Of a stretch of 64,000 nucleotides of DNA, positions 27,975-37,111 are shown piece after piece. The stretch lies in contig CALSML010000021.1 in the NCBI GenBank assembly GCA_943787445.1, positions 26,987 to 90,986 on the forward strand, written 5' to 3'. The position numbers and the translations under genes are program-made. Source of the DNA: an uncultured Alphaproteobacteria bacterium (GTDB taxonomy: Bacteria > Pseudomonadota > Alphaproteobacteria > UBA6615). How positions within the stretch are numbered: the first letter of the stretch is position 1; the number at the start of each line of letters is the position of its first letter. Below the pieces are notes generated by a model that saw only the letters and a list, made by a program, of their open reading frames with translations, was not told where the DNA came from and searched no databases.

Positions 27975-28226
27975 ATGAAAAGTTACCTTCTGAAATTCCT
28001 GCGACCGCTGACCTGGCTGCTCTGGGGTATGCTGATCATTGGCATGATCGATCACTTTCTGCTCGATCCCAGAGGCCTTGCCGTTTTGCCCGAGTGGCTT
28101 TTCGATTGGCTTCTGATCCTGATGTGGCCGGTTTTGCTGGCCGTCTGGTTCGGCTGGAAAGAGCACGAAAAGCAAAAAGCAAAGAATTCACCTGCCGACA
28201 CGTCCTCCGAAACAACGGACGCGTAG
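27975..28226 (+). CDS. Small inner-membrane protein, hypothetical
   Basis: An 83-residue protein with two hydrophobic helices, LTWLLWGMLIIGMIDHFLL and WLLILMWPVLLAVWFGW, and a charged Lys/Glu-rich cytosolic tail. It starts 25 bp after holB and ends 36 bp before metG, so it is probably co-transcribed. No known family is recognised; it may be lineage-specific. Confidence 0.65.
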   Translation: MKSYLLKFLRPLTWLLWGMLIIGMIDHFLLDPRGLAVLPEWLFDWLLILMWPVLLAVWFGWKEHEKQKAKNSPADTSSETTDA

Positions 28227-28262
28227 CGGCGGCACCCTGAACGCTTCAAAGGTTATCTGACC

Positions 28263-29816
28263 GTGGCATCAAGCCCTTACTATCTGACAACGCCGATCTA
28301 TTACGTGAATGATCGCCCCCATATCGGGCACGCGTATACGACGCTGGCCTGCGATGTGCTCGCGCGCTTTCACCGCCTGGACGGCCGGGATGTGCACTTC
28401 CTGACGGGTACGGACGAACATGGGCAAAAGGTGGAAAAATCCGCCACCGCCGCGAGCAAAGATCCCCAGTCCTTTACCGACGAGGTCAGTCAGAACTTCC
28501 GCAAACTCGCAGAAGACATGAACTACTCCAATGACGACTTCATCCGGACAACCGAAGAACGACACAAACGCGCGGCTCAGGCCATCTGGAAGGCAATTCA
28601 GGACAACGGACATATCTATCTGGATTCCTATGCCGGCTGGTATTCGGTGCGGGACGAGGCGTTTTACGCGGAAACCGAGCTGACCAAGAATGAAGACGGA
28701 CAGAAGATCGCGCCGACAGGGGCCGAAGTCGAATGGATCGAAGAACCAAGCTATTTCTTCGATCTCTCGAAATGGCAGGAGCCGCTGCTCGAATTCTATG
28801 AACAGAACCCGGATTTCATCGGGCCCGATTCACGCCGCAATGAGGTTGTGAGTTTCGTCAAAGGTGGTCTGAAGGATCTGTCTATCAGTCGCACCAGTTT
28901 CAAATGGGGGATTCCGGTCCCCAATGATCCCGAACACATCATGTATGTGTGGCTCGATGCGCTGACCAACTACCTGACGGCGGTTGGTTATCCCGACACG
29001 GAAAATTCCGATTATTCAAAGTTTTGGCCCGCTGATCTTCATATGGTGGGGAAAGACATTGTGCGGTTCCATGCCGTCTACTGGCCTGCATTCCTGATGG
29101 CGGCCGGTCTGCCAACACCAAAGCGGGTCTATGCCCATGGCTGGTTGCTCAACAAGGGGGAGAAAATGTCCAAATCCCTCGGCAATGTGGTGCTGCCCGA
29201 AGACCTGATCTCCCAGTACGGACTTGATCCGGTGCGTTACTACCTTTTGCGCGAAGTGCCGTTTGGCAATGACGGCTATATCAGCCACGAAACTATGGCG
29301 GCACGGATCAACAGTGATCTTGCCAATGATATCGGCAATCTGGCCCAGCGATCCCTGTCCATGGTCGCCAAGAATTGCGATGGTGCCGTGCCAACGCCCG
29401 GACCATTGACCGAAGCCGATGAAACCCTGCTGAGCGCGGCGCTGGACGTGGTCGATTCCGCACGTGACGAGTTTGATCGCCAAGCATTTCACCGTGGGCT
29501 GGACGCCATCTGGAACGTCGTTGGCGATGCAAATCGCTATGTGGATTCGCAGGCGCCCTGGGAATTGCGCAAAACCGACCCGGACCGTATGGCCACGGTG
29601 CTCTATGTGCTTGCGGAAACCATCCGGCATCTGGGCATTCTCATTCAGCCGATCATGCCCGATGCAGCGGCACAGATGCTCGACCAGCTCGCAATCGGCG
29701 AAGATGCCCGGACATTTGCCCATCTCGGCCCTGCCCATGCCCTGACAGCCGGAACGTCTTTGCCAAAGCCGGCCCCGGTGTTCCCACGCTATGTCGATGA
29801 AGAAACCGTCAGCTAG
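28263..29816 (+). CDS. metG: Methionyl-tRNA synthetase
   Basis: A 517-residue class I synthetase charging tRNA-Met. The HIGH motif appears as PHIGHAY (residues 19-25) and KMSKS as GEKMSKSLGN near residue 301. No Cys zinc-knuckle is seen in the connective region (residues 120-165), so it belongs to the zinc-independent subtype. It lacks the C-terminal dimerisation domain. It starts with GTG at 28263 and ends with TAG, 3 bp before tatD. Confidence 0.96.
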   Translation: MASSPYYLTTPIYYVNDRPHIGHAYTTLACDVLARFHRLDGRDVHFLTGTDEHGQKVEKSATAASKDPQSFTDEVSQNFRKLAEDMNYSNDDFIRTTEERHKRAAQAIWKAIQDNGHIYLDSYAGWYSVRDEAFYAETELTKNEDGQKIAPTGAEVEWIEEPSYFFDLSKWQEPLLEFYEQNPDFIGPDSRRNEVVSFVKGGLKDLSISRTSFKWGIPVPNDPEHIMYVWLDALTNYLTAVGYPDTENSDYSKFWPADLHMVGKDIVRFHAVYWPAFLMAAGLPTPKRVYAHGWLLNKGEKMSKSLGNVVLPEDLISQYGLDPVRYYLLREVPFGNDGYISHETMAARINSDLANDIGNLAQRSLSMVAKNCDGAVPTPGPLTEADETLLSAALDVVDSARDEFDRQAFHRGLDAIWNVVGDANRYVDSQAPWELRKTDPDRMATVLYVLAETIRHLGILIQPIMPDAAAQMLDQLAIGEDARTFAHLGPAHALTAGTSLPKPAPVFPRYVDEETVS

Positions 29817-29819
29817 ACC

Positions 29820-30611
29820 ATGCTTGTCGACAGCCATTGCCATCTGGACTTCAAGGATTTCGAGGGCGAACTCGATGACGTGGTCGCTCGTGCGAGTGAG
29901 GCTGGTGTCGGCACCATGGTCTCAATCTCGACCCATCTGAGCAAATTCGAAGGCGTCAAAGCGGTTGCCGAACGGTTCGACAATGTCTGGTGCAGTGTTG
30001 GCGTCCATCCGCATCAGGCGGGGGAAGAGGGCGTCGACACGCCAGATCGCCTGATTGAACTGGCTGCACACCCGCGTGTTGTGGGTATCGGCGAATCCGG
30101 TCTCGACTATTTTTACGACCGTAGTCCGCGTGATCGCCAGCAAATCAGCTTTCGTGCCCATATCGCGGCTGCCCGGGAAACCGGCCTGCCGCTGATCGTC
30201 CATGCGCGGGATGCGGATGACGACGCTGCCGCCATCATGCGTGAGGAGATGGAGCAGGGGGCCTGTACTGCTGTCATGCATTGTTTTTCGAGCGGACGCG
30301 GCCTCGCCGAAGCAGCCCTCGATATGGGCATGTATATCAGTTTCTCGGGAATCCTGACCTTCAGGAACGCCGAGGAATTGCGCAACATCGCCCGGGACGT
30401 CCCCGAAGACCGCATTCTCGTCGAAACGGATTCGCCGTTCCTTGCACCGATCCCGAACCGGGGCAAACGCAATGAACCCGCATTCGTGGCCCACACGGCT
30501 GCTGTCCTGGCCGAGGTCAGAGGCATGGATCGCGACAGACTTGAGACCGTCACAACCGACAACTTCTTCCGCCTGTTCTCGCGAGCCCAACGGCCCGCCA
30601 ACACAGACTAA
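29820..30611 (+). CDS. tatD: TatD-family metal-dependent DNase/hydrolase
   Basis: A 263-residue TIM-barrel hydrolase (YcfH/TatD). The metal ligands are in SHCHLDF (His6, His8) and GESGLDYFYD; later VHARDADDD, MHCFSSG and ETDSPFLAP complete the site. The family has 3'-5' exonuclease and deaminated-DNA activities. It starts directly after metG, in the order conserved across alphaproteobacteria. Confidence 0.94.
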   Translation: MLVDSHCHLDFKDFEGELDDVVARASEAGVGTMVSISTHLSKFEGVKAVAERFDNVWCSVGVHPHQAGEEGVDTPDRLIELAAHPRVVGIGESGLDYFYDRSPRDRQQISFRAHIAAARETGLPLIVHARDADDDAAAIMREEMEQGACTAVMHCFSSGRGLAEAALDMGMYISFSGILTFRNAEELRNIARDVPEDRILVETDSPFLAPIPNRGKRNEPAFVAHTAAVLAEVRGMDRDRLETVTTDNFFRLFSRAQRPANTD

Positions 30612-30637
30612 TTGCAAGTTCGGAGCAGGGGCGTTCG

Positions 30638-31414
30638 GTGAAAATTACGGTACTCGGTTGCGGAAGTTCGGGTGGAACACCTTTGATAGGGCCTGATGGC
30701 TGGGCGGATATAGACCCTGCGCACCCCAGAAACCGGCGCCGACGGCCGTCCATTGTCGTGGAAACCGACGATATCCAGATTCTTGTCGATACCTCCCCGG
30801 ATCTGCGCGAGCAGCTGATCAGTGCGGAAATCTGGGATATTGATGCCATCCTCTACACCCACGCCCATGCAGACCACGTCAACGGCATCGACGATATTCG
30901 CCCGCTCAATCACCGTATGGGTGGACCGATTAATGCTTATGGCAGTGCACAAACCATGGAGCTTCTGCAGGAACGCTTCGCTTACGTCTTCGAACCTTAT
31001 TCGATCCCGCACCCGCAATTCTGGCGGCCCTGCCTGACACCCAATATCATCGATGGCGATTTCAAGCTGTGTGATCTGGAAATTAGATCCTTCACCCAGG
31101 AACACGGGCGTATGACGTCACTGGGCTTCCGGTTTGGGAATTTTGCCTACTCGACCGATGCGAAATCCATGTCTGAAGAGGCGTTTGGCATCCTCGAAGG
31201 CATCGATACCTGGATCGTAGACGCATTGGGCGATTTTCCCCATCCCACCCACAGTCATGTGGAACAGACACTGGAATGGATCGAACGTGTGCAACCGCGC
31301 CGCGCCATTCTGACCCATCTCAGCCACCGTACGGACTATGAGACGCTGCGCGCCAGACTACCAGACGGTGTGGAACCGGGTTATGACGGTATGGTGCTGA
31401 CCATTCCCGACTGA
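30638..31414 (+). CDS. MBL-fold metallohydrolase (PhnP-like)
   Basis: A 258-residue metallo-beta-lactamase-fold phosphodiesterase-like protein with GCGSSGGTP at the N-terminus and metal ligands THAHADH at residues 74-80. GID-x-RPL, STDAKSM, DALGDFPHPTHSH and ILTHLSHRTDY follow. Members hydrolyse cyclic phosphodiesters. It starts with GTG 26 bp after tatD and closes the housekeeping operon. Confidence 0.9.
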   Translation: MKITVLGCGSSGGTPLIGPDGWADIDPAHPRNRRRRPSIVVETDDIQILVDTSPDLREQLISAEIWDIDAILYTHAHADHVNGIDDIRPLNHRMGGPINAYGSAQTMELLQERFAYVFEPYSIPHPQFWRPCLTPNIIDGDFKLCDLEIRSFTQEHGRMTSLGFRFGNFAYSTDAKSMSEEAFGILEGIDTWIVDALGDFPHPTHSHVEQTLEWIERVQPRRAILTHLSHRTDYETLRARLPDGVEPGYDGMVLTIPD

Positions 31415-31500
31415 TGTGCCCGGCCACAACCTTCGCAAAGGCATGGTCGCTGGGCTAGGTTGGTTGAATCTCGATCGACAAACACCCGGGGAGGGTGACC

Positions 31501-32201
31501 ATGGACGACAATACCCCCGAAAAAGAGATTATCTATGTTGGTGATCCGATGTGTTCCTGGTGCTGGGGCTTTGCGCCCGTTTTGCAGCAGATCGAGAGCG
31601 ACTACAGCAATGACGCACCGTTGCGCCTGATTGTCGGTGGTTTGCACGCCTTTGATACCGATCCGATGAGCGATCAATACAAGGCGACCATCAAGCATCA
31701 TTGGGAACAGGTCGCTGAAGCCACCGGACAGCCCTTCAACTACGCGTTTTTTGAACGTGAAGGCTTCGTTCTGGACACCGAACCAGCCTGTCGGGCATCT
31801 GTCGTGGTTCGCAGCCTGAAGCCCGAAGCGTTGCTGTCCCTTCTATGAACGCATCCACAAGGGCTATTACCTTGAGGACACGGATACGACGACACTCGAG
31901 ACCTTCCTTTATTACGCCGCAAAAGAAGGCATTGACGCTCAGGCGTTCACCGAGGCTTTCGAATCAGAAACTTTCAAACAGGAAACCATGGATGATTTTA
32001 GCTGGTGTCAGCAGACCGGCGTTACCCGGATTTCCAACCGTGGTACTCCGGGAAGACGAAACCATGGCCGCGTTGACGGTCGGCTATCAGCCCTTTGACG
32101 CGATTAAACCCGTCCTCGATGCCTGGGTATCAGGTGACCTGAGTGTGAAAAAGCAGGTGCAGGCCGCTCAACAGAACGACGCCAGCCAGCAGGTTCACTG
32201 A
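31501..32201 (+). pseudogene. DsbA-family oxidoreductase, two frameshifts
   Basis: Three frames together encode a DsbA-like protein of about 230 residues. The redox motif CSWCWGF is near residue 15. The frame breaks near 31838, where the next frame reads FYERIHKGYYLEDTDT, and near 32026 in ACCCGG, where removing one C gives GVTGFPTVVL with the cis-Pro. Two one-base changes would restore it. It resembles FrnE-type disulfide reductases annotated beside glutathione metabolism. It is one of several decaying genes directly after the intact block. Confidence 0.78.
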
Positions 32202-32311
32202 TTACAATCAATTTTATGATATAAAAGAGTACTCTTAATTTAACATAATAAATATTATGCGTTTTATAGGCTTACCATAGCTGTACGACTTACACCGACT
32301 TCCCTGTACAA

Positions 32312-32638
32312 ATGACCATCCTTTACACAGTCTTGTTCATTCTCGGTGCCATTTCCGGGCGTACCGTCATTGTTGGTGCACGCGCCGGCCAGATTGAACG
32401 GCGGGCAATCCTGGTCATCATCGGAACTCTTTCCAACCTCCTCACGCTCTCGCTCATCATCTGGGGGTTCGCAACACTTGAGTGGCCGTGGGCCACAGCC
32501 GTGACCGTCATCGGCCTGACTTCAACGGCTGTTGTTACCAATTCAAACCAAGAGCGATGGAACAGACTGAGCCCCCTGCTCAACATGCAGGTCACAATCG
32601 GCAGCGGATATCTCTGGATTGCTCACTGTCCATTTTGA
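32312..32638 (+). CDS. Small membrane protein, hypothetical
   Basis: A 108-residue protein with about three hydrophobic helices: ILYTVLFILGAISG, AILVIIGTLSNLLTLSLIIW and WATAVTVIGLTSTAVVT. An AT-rich stretch (32202-32311) precedes it and may hold its promoter. The tail overlaps the convergent LysE remnant by 16 bp. No family is recognised. Confidence 0.5.
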   Translation: MTILYTVLFILGAISGRTVIVGARAGQIERRAILVIIGTLSNLLTLSLIIWGFATLEWPWATAVTVIGLTSTAVVTNSNQERWNRLSPLLNMQVTIGSGYLWIAHCPF

Positions 32639-32937
32639 GCAATGCCTAGCCGACACGCTTCTTCGATGGATCGGCCCGGTACAGCATGAAACGCGCGAGC
32701 GAGCGTTTCTTTCAGAAGATACAGATATGCTGCGTGGGCAATCATCAGGTAGATCACGAGCCCTGACACACCTTCGTGCAGGTCGTCGAACACCTCGCCA
32801 CACTCTATCAGGGTCAGCAATCCCGTCGCCGTTGCCACGATCGCAAGATTGGCTGGCCCCGGGCTGATGGTGGCGAGCAAATAGGCGCCGTAAGCCGCCA
32901 GAATGCCCAGCACCACGCTGTTCAATTCCATGTTCAT
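32623..32937 (-). pseudogene. LysE-family exporter remnant
   Basis: The first 40 residues (AAYGAYLLATISPGPANLAIVATA) match the N-terminus of LysE/RhtB amino acid exporters with the SPGP motif. After ATGLLTLIECG the sequence no longer fits a LysE core and ends at 104 residues, about half the family length. A C-terminal hydrophobic stretch, GLVIYLMIAHAAYLYLL, may be another part of the same gene after an internal deletion. It is unlikely to be functional. Confidence 0.6.
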
Positions 32938-32970
32938 ATCGGAGAGTGTCGTCAGTCCGGATGAGTCCGT

Positions 32971-33756
32971 CTAAAACGTCTTCACGTCACCAGCGCCGCC
33001 ATAGGCCATCCAGCCGCCATCGACAAACAGGGTTTCGCCGGTGATGTAGGAAGCCCAGTCCGACGCCAGAAATGCGATGGACTGGCCGATTTCCTCGGGC
33101 GTGGCGAGCCGGCCGAGGGGGGTGCGATTATTCAGGCGTTCGGTGTCGATCTTCCCATCTTCGATCAGTCCGGCAATCATCGGGGTTGCGACATATCCCG
33201 GCCCGACCGCGTTCACCCGCACACCCCGTGGGCCCCATTCGCAGGCGAGCTCCTTGGTCAGCGCAACGATTGCAGCCTTTGACGGGCCATAGGCTGTGCG
33301 GCGTGGCCATCCACCGGGGCCGTTGACCGAGGCGATATTTACGATGGCACCCTGTCCTTGCGGCACCATGATCCGGGCCGCCGCGCGGCACATCTGGAAG
33401 GTGCCTTTGAGGTTTACATCCATGATCCGCTGCCACGGCTCCATCTCCCGCTCGAGCGCGTATTTAACCTCATCAACGACCCCCGCCGAATTGACCGCAA
33501 TATCCAGTCCGCCCAGCGCGTCGGCGGCCGCGGCGACGATTGCTTCGGCCTGAGCTTCATCGGAGACGTCGCATTCGAATGTCAGACACCCGCCCAACGC
33601 TTCAGACTGCGCGGCAAGCCCCTCCGTGTTCACATCGGTAAGCGCGACCGCAGCGCCCAAATCCCTCAGGATTCCTGCCGTTGTCGCGCCGATGCCGCTC
33701 GCGCCACCAGTGATAAGCGCTTTCTTTCCCGCAAGTGAAAATGCCGTAGTCGCCAT
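32971..33756 (-). CDS. SDR-family oxidoreductase
   Basis: A 261-residue classical short-chain dehydrogenase: TGGASGIGATT near residue 15, ALTDVN with Asp favouring NAD(H), NSAG, the Ser of NIASVNG, and the catalytic pair in YGPSKAA; it ends with ITGETLFVDGGW. The ATG at 33756 is used; the longer frame has no support. The gene is intact though flanked on both sides by remnants. The substrate is unknown. Confidence 0.9.
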   Translation of the reverse strand: MATTAFSLAGKKALITGGASGIGATTAGILRDLGAAVALTDVNTEGLAAQSEALGGCLTFECDVSDEAQAEAIVAAAADALGGLDIAVNSAGVVDEVKYALEREMEPWQRIMDVNLKGTFQMCRAAARIMVPQGQGAIVNIASVNGPGGWPRRTAYGPSKAAIVALTKELACEWGPRGVRVNAVGPGYVATPMIAGLIEDGKIDTERLNNRTPLGRLATPEEIGQSIAFLASDWASYITGETLFVDGGWMAYGGAGDVKTF

Positions 33757-33872
33757 GATTTGCCCTTGTCGCTGAACCTGTTTTGGTTCGCGATTGGAGC
33801 ACTGGACATGGAGGGAAGCAAGACACCCGCCCGGCAGCGTCATGCCCGGACCTGATCCGGGCATCTTGGCGC

Positions 33873-34501
33873 AAAAACCCTGCAGATTGGCAGGCCTTGC
33901 CCGCGATCGGTTGGAAAGGCTGTGTCGAAGCCTGGGACGCGCCCTTTGACCAAAGTGACGCCTTACCCTCTGTCGAGGCTTTTCCGCACCAGTACTGGCC
34001 CAGCACCATGGGCGTTTACACCCTCTCCACCGGCGATAACGATTGGGACTGGGCCAATATCGATGAGACCAATGATGCCCAGAATGACGGGCTTGGCCCC
34101 AATCTGGGCTGCGGCCCGTCGATCACCCCGCTGGTGGCGGCAAAAACCACGGTTCATGACGCCATCGACGTGATGCAGCCCTAGCATCGCGGCGGCACCA
34201 TGGCCAATCTGGGTCTTGCCTGGGGCTGGCGTGTGCTTTCACCGGCTTGGCAGGGCATGTGGGGCGGCGCGGCGACCACAGAGATCAACGCGCGCATGCT
34301 GGCTGTCTGCAACGCCATGAAATCGGAAGGCATCACCATTTTCGCGATCACCTTCCGGCTTTCCAACACCTCAACACAAGACCTCTATCGAAGCTGTTCA
34401 ACCTCACCGGCCCATTACTTCGATTCCCCTCGAATGACGACCTGCAGGATGTTTTCCGAGAGATCGGCAACGAGCTGACCAACCTGCGGCTGGCGCAGTA
34501 G
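33873..34501 (+). pseudogene. TadG-like pilus-assembly protein, C-terminal remnant
   Basis: The fragment resembles the C-terminal half of TadG-type proteins with a VWA region: WKGCVEAWDAP, DDGLGPNLGCGP-like stretch (actual NDGLGPNLGCGPSITPL), and LGLAWGWRVLSPAWQGMWGG. A TAG at 34182-34184 lies where Trp is expected (MQP-stop-HRGGTM). After MWGG an internal part including the metal-site loop is missing, then TTEINARMLAVCNAMKSEGI and, after a frameshift near 34400, SNDDLQDVFREIGNELTNLR. No start is present. It is a dead relic of a tad/flp locus. Confidence 0.65.
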
Positions 34502-34550
34502 CGCAGAGTTCACACTACAGAACACGTCATCCCGATTGACTCTCTCGTTC

Positions 34551-34582
34551 TTGACAATTAGAACAAAAAAAGAACATTTAAC
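34551..34582 (+). promoter_or_regulatory. LexA (SOS) box and promoter of imuA-imuB-dnaE2
   Basis: GAAC-N7-GAAC at 34561-34575 with seven A as spacer. This is the reverse complement of GTTC-N7-GTTC, the known alphaproteobacterial LexA box. It overlaps the spacer between TTGACA (34551-34556) and a weak -10-like TTTAAC, 25 bp before the imuA ATG. SOS control of the cassette is therefore very likely. Confidence 0.85.
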
Positions 34583-34599
34583 ATCGGGACAGAGAACAA

Positions 34600-35535
34600 A
34601 TGCCTGCGGAGGGTGACATTCTGCAGCGGCTTCGGGGTCGCATTGCTGCGATTGAACGGGCCGGAAACGGTGCGCGCGCAGATCAGGCCTGCCTGCCCCT
34701 CGGGGTCAGTGCCATCGATGACCATCTGCCTGGGGGCGGATTGGCCACGAGCGCGGTCCATGAAATCCTTGATGGCGATGGCAACAACAAAACAAAAACC
34801 ACTGAAAACAAAACAAAATACCCTGTCCGCAGAAAGTTCGGCGAGAGCCCGAGCGGACCGGTGACGGCATTCGCGGCGGCACTCGCCGGACGGGCACAGC
34901 AGGCCCGCGCGGCACCGGTCATCTGGATTGCGCCGCGCCTGCCCGGACGCGAAAGCCTGTACGGTCCCGGCCTGCTGTCCTTCGGCCTCGACCCCGCCGA
35001 TCTGGTGATCGTGCGGGTGGCGTCCGACAGCGATTTCACGAAAACCGCCCTTTGGGCCATGGAAGAAGCCCTGCGCGCGCCCGCCGTCGGGGTTGTCTGT
35101 GCCGAAATCGAGGAGATGGGCCTGACCGCGAGCCGCCGGCTGCAGCTGGCCGCCAAGACCGGGGGCGGACTAGGCCTGCTGTTGCGCCCGGTCTCGCGGG
35201 ATGCATCCGAAGACACGGCCCTGCCCCCGAACGCAAGCATCAGCCGCTGGCGGATTTCCGCCCTGCCCGGCGCGCCGCCCGAAGCCCCCTGGCTGCCCGC
35301 CCGCCTGCCCGGTCAACCGCGCTGGAAGGCTGAACTTCTGCGTGTGCGCGGCGGACGTCCAAAAACCTGGCAACTGGAATGGAGAGATGACGGACACGAC
35401 ACTGATACCGGGCGTAACTCCAGCCAGCCGGCGGGTGGTTTCGCTCTGGTTTCCCCGCTTCGCGACCGACCGGTGCCGCAGAAAACTGCGCGCCCGCCCA
35501 TTCCGCACGCAAACCGGCAAGCCCGCGCCAACTGA
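34600..35535 (+). CDS. imuA: ImuA, SOS mutagenesis protein (RecA-like)
   Basis: A 311-residue ImuA-family protein, a RecA-like partner of ImuB in translesion synthesis. It has LPLGVSAIDDHLPGGGLATSAVHEI at the start, then VIWIAPRLPGRESLYGPGLLSFGLDP and the WAMEEALRAPAVGVVCAEI region. Between them is an unusual AT-rich insert encoding NNKTKTTENKTKY (about 34780-34835) where relatives are short. It starts 25 bp downstream of a LexA box and overlaps imuB by about 150 bp in another frame. Confidence 0.9.
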   Translation: MPAEGDILQRLRGRIAAIERAGNGARADQACLPLGVSAIDDHLPGGGLATSAVHEILDGDGNNKTKTTENKTKYPVRRKFGESPSGPVTAFAAALAGRAQQARAAPVIWIAPRLPGRESLYGPGLLSFGLDPADLVIVRVASDSDFTKTALWAMEEALRAPAVGVVCAEIEEMGLTASRRLQLAAKTGGGLGLLLRPVSRDASEDTALPPNASISRWRISALPGAPPEAPWLPARLPGQPRWKAELLRVRGGRPKTWQLEWRDDGHDTDTGRNSSQPAGGFALVSPLRDRPVPQKTARPPIPHANRQARAN

Positions 35536-37111
35536 GCATTCCGGTGCGCCGCTGGTGCTGGCTGCCCCGGAAGGTGGCGCCACCCGCTTGTCCGCCGTCA
35601 CCCTGACCGCGCGCAAAGCCGGGCTATTCCCGGGCCAGACACTGGCCGATGCCCGCGCGCTGTCACCCGAACTCGCGGTCCATGACCACGACCCCGGGGG
35701 CGATGCTGCGGCATTGGACGCGCTGGCCGACTGGTGCCGACGATACACCCCCTGGGCTGCGCCTTCGGGGCTGGAATCCGGTGGTGCGGCCGGGCTGTGG
35801 CTGGATATCTCCGGCTGTGCGCATCTTTTTGGAGGTGAAGTCGCGATGCTCGACGATCTAACCGGGCGGCTTGCGCGCGTTGGCTACACGGTCCGCGCCG
35901 GGCTGGCCGACACCACGGGGGCCGCGTGGGCCGCCGCACGCTTCGGACGCCCGGCCCAGGCTGTCACCATCATCATGGCGGAAGGCAAACACCCCGAAAC
36001 TCTCGCGCACCTGCCAATTGCCGCGCTACGACTGCCCCCTGAAACGCTCGACGGCCTCGACCGGCTGGGCCTGCGCAACATTGCCGATCTGGCAGCCCTG
36101 CCCCGCGCTGGACTGGCACGACGCTTCGGGGAATTGCCCGCGCGGCGGCTCGATCAGGCTTTCGGGCAGATCGATGAGCCGATTTCCCCGCGTGCGCCGG
36201 CCCCGGTCTGGCGGCTGCGCACCGCCTTTCCCGAAGCGCTGGGCCGCGAAGAGGATATTGCGGCAGCCGTCCGCAATCTGGCCGAAGCCCTGTGCAACCG
36301 TCTGGCCCGCGCCGAACATGGCGCACGACGGCTCGAACTCTGCCTGTACCGGGTCGCCGGGCGGGTCGACACGATTGAAGCGGGCACCAGCCGGGCCAGC
36401 CGCGACCCGGACCACCTGATGCGCCTGCTCAAGGAACAGCTCGACCGCCTGCCCGAGCCGCCCACAAGCGCCCCCGACCCGCTCAGTGCCGCTGCCGAAG
36501 CCATGGTTGAAACCCTGACACTGGCGGCGATCGGCACCGAACCGCTGCACATGACCCAAACCGGTATCACGACCGGCCTCCCAAACGACACGGAGCGCGA
36601 CCCTGATGCGCTGGAACAGCTGGTGGATCGCCTGTCGGGGCGTCTGGGGGCCAACAATGTCCGGCGCTTCAGCGCGCGGGAGAGCTATTTGCCCGAACGG
36701 GTACAGACCAGTACGCCGGCACTGGCCGATAAGCAGCCAAAAACCGCTGCGAACACGCCCTCTGATAGCCCCTGGAAACCCGCATTGCCACGCCCGCCAC
36801 GGCTGTTGACCCGCCCCGAGCTGGTCGAGGCCGTGGCCCCCGTGCCCGACGACCCGCCGGTGATGTTCCGCTGGCACGGACATCTGCACCGGATCACCCG
36901 CGCCGAAGGCCCGGAACGGATTGCCCCGGAATGGTGGCGCACGCCGGACGCCGCGGCCGGCAACACCATTCTGGATGATGATACCCGCGACTATTACCGG
37001 GTCGAGGATGAAGACGGGCGACGCTTCTGGCTTTACCGCAACGGCCTTTATGACCGGCATCGCAACGCCGACGACCCACCCAAATGGTACCTGCACGGAT
37101 TTTTCGGATGA
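35387..37111 (+). CDS. imuB: ImuB, Y-family polymerase-like protein
   Basis: A 574-residue catalytically degenerate Y-family protein that tethers the mutasome to the beta clamp. VVSLWFPRFATDR opens the fold; LDISGCAHLFGGE and GYTVRAGLADTTGAAWAAARF are family signatures; the helix-hairpin region is LRNIADLAALPRAGLARRFG. The start at 35387 follows GGAGAG and lies inside the end of imuA. The stop overlaps the dnaE2 start as ATGA, so translation is coupled. Confidence 0.92.
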   Translation: MTDTTLIPGVTPASRRVVSLWFPRFATDRCRRKLRARPFRTQTGKPAPTEHSGAPLVLAAPEGGATRLSAVTLTARKAGLFPGQTLADARALSPELAVHDHDPGGDAAALDALADWCRRYTPWAAPSGLESGGAAGLWLDISGCAHLFGGEVAMLDDLTGRLARVGYTVRAGLADTTGAAWAAARFGRPAQAVTIIMAEGKHPETLAHLPIAALRLPPETLDGLDRLGLRNIADLAALPRAGLARRFGELPARRLDQAFGQIDEPISPRAPAPVWRLRTAFPEALGREEDIAAAVRNLAEALCNRLARAEHGARRLELCLYRVAGRVDTIEAGTSRASRDPDHLMRLLKEQLDRLPEPPTSAPDPLSAAAEAMVETLTLAAIGTEPLHMTQTGITTGLPNDTERDPDALEQLVDRLSGRLGANNVRRFSARESYLPERVQTSTPALADKQPKTAANTPSDSPWKPALPRPPRLLTRPELVEAVAPVPDDPPVMFRWHGHLHRITRAEGPERIAPEWWRTPDAAAGNTILDDDTRDYYRVEDEDGRRFWLYRNGLYDRHRNADDPPKWYLHGFFG

